NCBI RefSeq assembly: GCF_019024325.1
Contig: NZ_JAFNJS010000002.1
Coordinates: 186,118-250,117 of the forward strand
DNA length: 64,000 bases
From: Falsiroseomonas tokyonensis
GTDB lineage: Bacteria > Pseudomonadota > Alphaproteobacteria > Acetobacterales > Acetobacteraceae
Direction of reading: 5' to 3'
Positions 59,379 through 64,000 of this stretch are shown here, in pieces. The position numbers were made by a program, and so were the translations under genes. Within the stretch, counting starts at the first letter, position 1; the number at the start of each line of letters is the position of its first letter. Below the pieces are notes generated by a model. It had not been told where the DNA came from. It did not search any database and worked only from the letters and a program-made list of their open reading frames with translations.

Positions 59379-60505
59379 CCGAACCCACCCTCTACAAGGG
59401 CCTCGTCGGCGTCTACGCCGATGTCTCCGCCATCTCCAAGGTGATGCCGGAGACCAACAGCCTGACCTATCGCGGCTATGCCGTGCAGGACCTCTGCGAG
59501 GAGACCGACTTCGAGCAGGTGGCCTATCTGCTGTGGAACGGGGAACTTCCCACCGCGGCGCAGCTTCAGGCCTTCCAGGCGGAGGAGCGCGCCAATCGCG
59601 CGCTGTCGCCGGCGCTGCTGCGCGTGCTGCGGGACTTCCCGAAGGACGCCCACCCGATGGACGCCATCCGCACCGCCGTGTCCTTCATGGGCATGGAGGA
59701 TCCGGAGGCGGGCGATGTCTCCGACGCTGCCCAGCGGCGCAAGGCGATGCGGCTTTTCGCCAAGGCGCCCACCGCCGTGGCCGCGGCCAATCGCCTGTCG
59801 AAGGGGCTGGAGCCGATCGAGCCCGATCCCGCGCTGCCCTATTGCGAGAACTTTTTCCACCTGGTCTTCGGCAAGGTGCCGCAGCCGGAGGTTATCAAGT
59901 CCTTCGACGTCTCGATGATCCTTTACGCCGAGCACACCTTCAACGCCTCCACCTTCACGGCGCGGACGGTGACCTCGACCGGGGCGGACATCCACGGCGC
60001 CATCACCGCCGGCATCGCCGCCCTGAAGGGGCCGCTGCATGGCGGCGCCAACGAAGCCGTGATGCATATGTTGAAGGAAGTCGGCAGCCCGGAAGCGGCG
60101 GTGGACTGGCTGGAAGGCAAGTTCGACCACCGCGCCTTGGTGATGGGCTTCGGCCACCGCGTCTACAAGAGCGGCGACAGCCGGGTGCCCACCATGACCA
60201 AATACGCCGAGAAGATGGCAGAGGTGGTGGGCGACCGGCGCTGGATGGAGACCAGCCGCGTGCTGGCGAAGCAGATGCTGGAGCGCAAGAACATCCATCC
60301 CAACCTCGATTTCCCGGCAGGCCCCGCCTACTACCTGATGGGATTCGACATCCCGATGTTCACGCCGATCTTCGTCTGCTCCCGCATCACCGGCTGGGCG
60401 GCGCATGTCTTCGAACAGGCCGCCGACAACCGGCTGATCCGCCCGCTGTCGCACTACACCGGCGTGGAGCAGCGTGCGGTTCCGCCTCTCGCAGCAAGGG
60501 GTTAA
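59375..60505 (+). CDS. prpC: 2-Methylcitrate synthase / citrate synthase
   Basis: 376 residues, the short citrate-synthase form typical of PrpC rather than GltA (about 430). Motifs: ETNSLTYRGYAVQDLCEETD, the catalytic His regions LHGGANEAVM and GFGHRVYK, and MFTPIFVCSRITGWAAHVFE followed by QAADNRLIRPLSHYTG (split; the last Arg binds substrate). Condenses propionyl-CoA (or acetyl-CoA) with oxaloacetate. Coupled to the GNAT gene by ATGA. Its partner prpD-like gene makes 2-methylcitrate synthase the likelier role, though citrate synthase activity cannot be excluded. Confidence 0.85.
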   Translation: MTEPTLYKGLVGVYADVSAISKVMPETNSLTYRGYAVQDLCEETDFEQVAYLLWNGELPTAAQLQAFQAEERANRALSPALLRVLRDFPKDAHPMDAIRTAVSFMGMEDPEAGDVSDAAQRRKAMRLFAKAPTAVAAANRLSKGLEPIEPDPALPYCENFFHLVFGKVPQPEVIKSFDVSMILYAEHTFNASTFTARTVTSTGADIHGAITAGIAALKGPLHGGANEAVMHMLKEVGSPEAAVDWLEGKFDHRALVMGFGHRVYKSGDSRVPTMTKYAEKMAEVVGDRRWMETSRVLAKQMLERKNIHPNLDFPAGPAYYLMGFDIPMFTPIFVCSRITGWAAHVFEQAADNRLIRPLSHYTGVEQRAVPPLAARG

Positions 60506-60513
60506 TGCAATCC

Positions 60514-60569
60514 GTCGCGCCGGCTTCGGTCGGCGCGACGCAGCGATTTGCGCCGGCCGTGGCCGGCGC
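60514..60569 (+). terminator. Two successive hairpins after prpC
   Basis: GTCGCGCCG (60514-60522) pairs with CGGCGCGAC (60531-60539) over an eight-base loop; then GCGCCGGCC (60550-60558) pairs with GGCCGGCGC (60561-60569) over two bases. They begin nine bases after the prpC stop. There is no T run, so they may stall or protect the transcript rather than end it on their own. Confidence 0.5.
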
Positions 60570-60951
60570 GATGGGCATCGCGCGGCGTCCTTCCCGCATC
60601 CTGCGCCGCGCTTCGTGCACAGCGGATGCACAAGCCTGCACCGCTTTCGTGCGATTCCGTTTGACAGGCAGGTTGCACACACGGATAGCGTGACGATGCA
60701 CGCATCGCTTGACGCGATTCGCGCAGCTTCCGCCGCCAGATTACGCGACAGAACGCTGCGCATCGCGACAGCGAGGTGCGCAGCAGGAAGGATCGGTCCA
60801 TGGACCGCAGGCTCGTGGGGCAAAGGATCGTGCATCGCACGCCGCGTCCCGCACCGTCGCAGGACATCACCCTGGCGCTGCCACAAGGCGCCATCGTGAT
60901 GCCGCCTTGCGGCGGGAGAGTGGTCGGGGAAGGCGTCGCGCGGCATTCCGT

Positions 60952-61005
60952 CGCGCGCCACGCAATGCGGCAGGGCGCCGCGCGCCATGCGATGCGGCAG
61001 AGCGC
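60952..61005. repeat. 27-bp tandem duplication
   Basis: 60952-60978 and 60979-61005 are adjacent copies of a 27-base unit (CGCGCGCCACGCAATGCGGC and seven more bases), differing at three positions. No gene is supported here. Confidence 0.85.
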
Positions 61006-61206
61006 CGCAGCGCGGGCGCCTTTCACCGGCACCGGCGCGAGACGGACGGCGGCAGGACGTGGCACGGCGCGATACGGGATTCGTGCCGACCTCGGAACCG
61101 CAGGTTCCAACCTGACTTTGTGGGGTGCGGCGCGGCGCGAGCCGGGCAGCCCCGCCAGCACCAGCGGAACACCAATCACCGGAACGAAGCGGAGATCCTG
61201 ACCAAC

Positions 61207-61836
61207 ATGACCGACATCAACGAGACCATCGCGACCGAAGAGGCCGCGTCGCGCGCCCAGCCGATGGCGATGGCCGCCGCCCGCAAGACGGCGAAGAAGC
61301 CGGCCGCGAAGAAGCCTGCGGCGAAGAAGCCGGCCGCGAAGAAGGCCGCGCCGAAGAAGGCCGCCGCTGCCAAGAAGCCGGCCGCGAAGAAGGCCGCGCC
61401 GAAGAAGGCCGTTGCCGCCAAGAAGCCGGCTGCCAAGAAGGCCGCGCCGAAGAAGGCCGCCGCTGCCAAGAAGCCGGCCGCGAAGAAGGCCGCGCCTAAG
61501 AAGGCCGCCGCGCCGAAGAAGGCCGCTGCTGCCAAGAAGCCGGCTGCCAAGAAGGCCGCGCCGAAGAAGGCTGCCGCGCCGAAGAAGGCCGCCGCTGCCA
61601 AGAAGCCGGCTGCCAGGAAGGCCGCGCCGAAGAAGGCCGCTGCGCCGAAGAAGGCTGCTCCGAAGAAGGCCGCCGCGCCGCGCAAGCCTTCGCCGACCGC
61701 CGCCGCCAAGGCCGCGTCCTCCGCCCGTTCGGAAGCCGCCCGCAAGGGTGCGGCGACCCGCGCCGCGAAGAAGGCCGCCGCCGCTGCGGCTGCTGCCTCC
61801 GACGCGCCGGCCGCGACGCCCGAGGCCGCTTCCTAA
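61207..61836 (+). CDS. Histone H1-like Lys/Ala/Pro-repeat protein
   Basis: 209 residues. After an acidic start (MTDINETIATEEAAS) residues about 25-160 consist of repeats such as KKPAAKKAAPKKAAAA, ten or so in number, as in bacterial H1-like proteins (Hc1, AlgP, BpH1). A C-terminal TAAAKAASSARSEAARKGA segment and an Ala-rich tail follow. Lysine positively charges the repeat region, so it should bind DNA or RNA in the nucleoid. Repeat number is expected to vary between strains. A strong terminator follows at 61858. Confidence 0.82.
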   Translation: MTDINETIATEEAASRAQPMAMAAARKTAKKPAAKKPAAKKPAAKKAAPKKAAAAKKPAAKKAAPKKAVAAKKPAAKKAAPKKAAAAKKPAAKKAAPKKAAAPKKAAAAKKPAAKKAAPKKAAAPKKAAAAKKPAARKAAPKKAAAPKKAAPKKAAAPRKPSPTAAAKAASSARSEAARKGAATRAAKKAAAAAAAASDAPAATPEAAS

Positions 61837-61857
61837 GCCTTACCTGCCATCCCGGCG

Positions 61858-61892
61858 AAAGGGCGTCGTCCGCTTGCGGGCGGCGCCCTTTT
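61858..61892 (+). terminator. Rho-independent terminator of the H1-like gene
   Basis: Arms 61858-61873 and 61876-61891 form a 16-bp stem (two G-T wobbles) around a TT loop, and the right arm ends in a T run (61889-61892). It starts 22 bases after the stop. Confidence 0.88.
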
Positions 61893-61911
61893 CGCGTCCG
61901 AGGCCCCACGC

Positions 61912-62382
61912 ATGACCCCTCGCATCATCGCCCTGCCGCGCGACCAGCGGCATCGCCTGGCGCCGCTGCTGGCCCTCTATGCGGCGGAGATGCGCGGCGT
62001 GCTCAACGGCGCCGTCACGGCGGCGCCGGAGGCCCAGGCCGCGCTGCTGGCCGCGCATCCGGTGGCGGAGGTGCTGCTGGCCGAGGATGCGGCCGGCGCG
62101 CCGCTCGGCTTCGCCATTCTCTTCGACCTGCCGGAGGTGGTCTTCGCCCGCCATTGCGGCATGCTCGACGACCTGTTCGTGCGGCCGGAAGCGCGGGGCC
62201 GCGGCCTCGCCCGCGCGCTGATCGCCGCCGCCGTGGAGCAGGGCCAGGCGCGTGGCTGGAGCCATCTGCGCTGGATCGTGCCGGAGGGCGATGTCGCCGC
62301 CATCGCGCTCTATGACCGCATCGCGACCCGCGCCGACTGGCGCAGCTATGTGGTGCGGATCGACCCGGCCGCCTCGCTGTGA
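61912..62382 (+). CDS. GNAT-family N-acetyltransferase
   Basis: 156 residues. Motif A is MLDDLFVRPEARGRGLARAL; VPEGDVAAIALYDRIATRAD is the typical helix 4 region (normally N-x-x-A-x-x-x-Y). Unlike many members it starts directly with a hydrophobic strand (RIIALPRDQRHRLAPLLALY). Substrate unknown. It converges on otnC with one base between stops. Confidence 0.83.
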   Translation: MTPRIIALPRDQRHRLAPLLALYAAEMRGVLNGAVTAAPEAQAALLAAHPVAEVLLAEDAAGAPLGFAILFDLPEVVFARHCGMLDDLFVRPEARGRGLARALIAAAVEQGQARGWSHLRWIVPEGDVAAIALYDRIATRADWRSYVVRIDPAASL

Positions 62383-62383
62383 G

Positions 62384-63019
62384 TCAGCCGAAGGTCCGCA
62401 GCAGGTCGTCCACCTGTTCCGCGTTCAGGCTCCGCACGCCGGGCACGCCGCGCAGCAGCAGCGCGAGGCGCGCGGCCTCCTCCAGCTCCTCCGCCGCATG
62501 CACCGCTTCGGCCAGCGTGGCGCCGGAGACGACGGGGCCGTGGTTCGCCAGCAGCAGTGCCTTGGCCGCGCGCGCGGCCTCATGCACGGCCGGTTCCATC
62601 GCCGCATCGCCGGGTCGGTAGTAGGGCACGCAGGGCAGGCGGCGGCCGATGCGCATGACGAAATAGGGCGTCAGCGGCGGGATCTCGGCATCGCCGCCTT
62701 CCGGCGCGAGGCAGGAGATGGCGGTGGCGTGGGTGCTGTGCAGATGCACCACCGCCCCCGCCTCCGGCCGCGCATCCAGCACGGCGCGATGCAGGAAGAC
62801 CTCCTTGGACGGCTTGTCGCCCGAGAGATGCGCCCAATCCGGGGCGAGCTTGCTGATCCGCCCCGCCTCCAGCCGGCCGAGGCAGGAATTGGTGGGCGTC
62901 ATCAGATAGCCGTCCGGCAGCCGCACGCTGATATTGCCCGCGGTGCCGACGCTGTAGCCGCGCTCGAACAGGCTCTTGGCGAGTTCGACGAGCTGGGTGC
63001 GGGCGGCCTCTTCAGACAT
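62384..63019 (-). CDS. otnC: 3-Oxo-tetronate 4-phosphate decarboxylase
   Basis: 211 residues, class II aldolase/adducin fold. Zinc-binding VVHLHSTHATAISCLAPEGG (H-x-H), PSKEVFLHRAVLDARPEAG with the catalytic Glu, and LLANHGPVVSGATLAEAV with the third His. Decarboxylates 3-oxo-tetronate 4-phosphate to dihydroxyacetone phosphate in four-carbon sugar-acid catabolism (family knowledge). Its first eight bases overlap the end of otnK, the kinase that makes its substrate. Confidence 0.88.
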   Translation of the reverse strand: MSEEAARTQLVELAKSLFERGYSVGTAGNISVRLPDGYLMTPTNSCLGRLEAGRISKLAPDWAHLSGDKPSKEVFLHRAVLDARPEAGAVVHLHSTHATAISCLAPEGGDAEIPPLTPYFVMRIGRRLPCVPYYRPGDAAMEPAVHEAARAAKALLLANHGPVVSGATLAEAVHAAEELEEAARLALLLRGVPGVRSLNAEQVDDLLRTFG

Positions 63020-64000
63020 GGGCGAAGGCCTTCAGGAAGAAGTCGCGGGCACCGAAATTGCCGGACTTCAGGGCCAGATGAATCCCGGCAGGCTCCGCAA
63101 AGGTCCAGGGCACGCCGGGGTCGATCTCGGCACCGATGCGCAGCTGCCGCACGCCGAGCGCGGAGACCACGGCGCCCGAAGTCTCGCCACCCGCCACCAC
63201 CAGCCGGCCGACGCCACGTGCCACCAACCCCTGCGCCACGGCCGCCAGCGCGTGTTCCACCAGCGCGCCGGCAGCGTCCCGCCCGACCTTCGCCTGCAGC
63301 GCCGCCACCTTCTCGGGCGGCGCGCTGGCGGCGATCACCACCGGTGTCTCGGCATTCAGCTTGCCCTCGGTCCAGGACAGGGCCTGCGCCGCCAGCGCGG
63401 CGGCATCGGGGGTTGCCAGCACATCGAGCTCCAGCACAGGCGCGTGGTCGCGGGCAAAGCCGATCTGGCCGAGCGTGGCGCGCGAACAGCTGCCGGCGAC
63501 GACCGCGCAGAAACCTTTGGCGGGCGGCAGGTCCGCGGCGTCGGGTCGCAGCGGCAGCAGGCCGCGCGCGCGGAAATTGGCCGGCAGGCCCATGGCGATG
63601 CCGGAGCCGCCGGTGATCAGCGGATGGCTCGCCGCGGCTTCCCCGATCGCGACCAGATGCGCATCCGTCACCGCATCGACGATGGCATAGCGCCGGCCGC
63701 CCTCGGCCAGGCGGGTCATGGCGTCGCGGATGGCATGCGCGCCCTGTTCCACCACGGCGAAGGGCACCAGCCCCACCGAGCCCTCCGTCTGCCGGCCCAG
63801 CACGCGCACCAGGTTGGGGTCGCGCATCGGCGTCAGCGGATGGTTCTCCATGCCGCTCTCGTTCAGCAGATGCGCCCCGGCAAACAGGTGCCCCTGGTAG
63901 ATGCTGCGGCCATTGGCGGGGAAGGCCGGGCAGGCCAGGGCGAAGCCGGCGCCGAGGCGCTTCAGCAGCGCATCCGCGACGGGGCCGATATTGCCGGCAT
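63012..64000 (-). CDS. otnK: 3-Oxo-tetronate kinase, 5' part missing
   Basis: DUF1537-type kinase, cut by the right window edge; about 329 C-terminal residues are visible from base 63998. The frame is open through the edge and the internal ATG at 63851 is not the start: the preceding residues read NIGPVADALLKRLGAGFALA, then PAFPANGRSIYQGHLFAG and LLNESGM, as in OtnK. Later: HPLTPMRDPNLVRVLGRQTE, ITGGSGIAMGLPAN and VVAGGETSGAVVSALGVRQL. It phosphorylates 3-oxo-tetronate for OtnC. The two form an operon. Confidence 0.9.
   Translation of the reverse strand, partial: AGNIGPVADALLKRLGAGFALACPAFPANGRSIYQGHLFAGAHLLNESGMENHPLTPMRDPNLVRVLGRQTEGSVGLVPFAVVEQGAHAIRDAMTRLAEGGRRYAIVDAVTDAHLVAIGEAAASHPLITGGSGIAMGLPANFRARGLLPLRPDAADLPPAKGFCAVVAGSCSRATLGQIGFARDHAPVLELDVLATPDAAALAAQALSWTEGKLNAETPVVIAASAPPEKVAALQAKVGRDAAGALVEHALAAVAQGLVARGVGRLVVAGGETSGAVVSALGVRQLRIGAEIDPGVPWTFAEPAGIHLALKSGNFGARDFFLKAFAHV

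Larger units (their letters stand above)
60506..61206 (+). other. 700-base region without a convincing gene, leader of the H1-like gene
   Basis: Reading frames in this stretch are low-complexity (Arg/His/Ala repeats) and lack family matches or ribosome sites. The region holds two hairpins just after prpC, a TTGACA box at 60661-60666 with a weak -10-like GATAGC 17 bases later (60684-60689), and a 27-bp tandem duplication at 60952-61005. It could be a long 5' leader of the H1-like gene. The gene's own ribosome site (GCGGAG) is near 61190. Confidence 0.5.

Noticed and set aside
59336-60988. Minus-strand open frame of 550 codons across prpC
   Set aside because: Antisense to a citrate-synthase-family gene with both catalytic His motifs; the translation is low-complexity.
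60776-61201. Open frame of 141 codons in the 700-base gap
   Set aside because: No ribosome site or recognisable fold; contains the 27-bp duplication and reads as Arg/His/Ala repeats.
61296-61690. DNA tandem repeats as a non-coding satellite
   Set aside because: The repeat period follows the reading frame of the H1-like protein and is explained by its KKPAAKKAAPKK-type repeats.

Overview
The window is very GC-rich, densely packed bacterial chromosome, with many start/stop overlaps of the ATGA, GTGA and TGATG type. Gene content points to an aerobic alphaproteobacterium of the Acetobacteraceae, most like Roseomonas and relatives. It has several orphan tripartite-tricarboxylate (Bug/TctC) receptors, TRAP transporters, an MlrC-type M81 peptidase, an ethylmalonyl-CoA pathway gene (mcd), a hmu heme operon with hemP, and an NdvA-like exporter. 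The genus is an inference from gene content. I saw no rRNA, tRNA, CRISPR array, prophage or insertion sequence.

Layout. 1-8 kb: end of a Bug receptor, an AidB-like acyl-CoA dehydrogenase coupled to a LivJ-type binding protein, a quinone oxidoreductase, a SAF-domain dehydrogenase, an EamA transporter and an alpha/beta hydrolase. 8.0-8.6 kb: two tandem short genes for acidic peptides with double-glycine leaders, separated by a 99-nt two-hairpin repeat that recurs at 17.6 kb. 8.6-13.5 kb: metallophosphoesterase, a photolyase-like protein with an unusual domain order converging on a DNA glycosylase, and a vanadium haloperoxidase. 13.5-17.5 kb: a TRAP operon (dctMQ) with two tandem paralogous dctP genes. 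17.7-28 kb: TerC, aldehyde dehydrogenase/LysR, TauE, a lactate-permease-like protein, two coupled EamA transporters, a ketopantoate-reductase/SDR pair. 28-35 kb: M20 peptidase, a TauD-like protein and a racemase-like protein that both lack expected catalytic residues, a zinc peptidase, MlrC, and two Bug receptors. 35.4-43.5 kb: an array of four palindromes in front of an NdvA-like ABC exporter, a CBS protein, binding proteins, a solitary HicA-like protein, and a complete ECF41 sigma-factor module with its predicted promoter.

43.6-46.5 kb holds methylsuccinyl-CoA dehydrogenase (mcd) directly downstream of a 2-methylfumaryl-CoA isomerase (mct) homologue. This joins an ethylmalonyl-CoA pathway step to an enzyme known from the 3-hydroxypropionate bicycle. 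46.7-48 kb: an acyltransferase whose 5' end is unusually AT-rich. 47.9-55.8 kb: the heme-uptake operon hemP-hmuRSTUV with a TpsB-type outer-membrane secretion protein attached at its 3' end. 56.3-60.5 kb: a LysR regulator divergent from a prpD-like/GNAT/prpC-like operon. 60.5-61.2 kb: 700 bases with no convincing gene, then a histone H1-like Lys/Ala/Pro-repeat protein with a strong terminator. 61.9-64 kb: a GNAT gene and the otnC-otnK pair, the latter cut by the window end.

The candidates I consider most novel are the double-glycine peptide pair, the covarying two-hairpin repeat, the mcd-mct pairing, the apparently circularly permuted photolyase-like protein, the palindrome array at 35.4 kb, and the TpsB gene in the heme operon.
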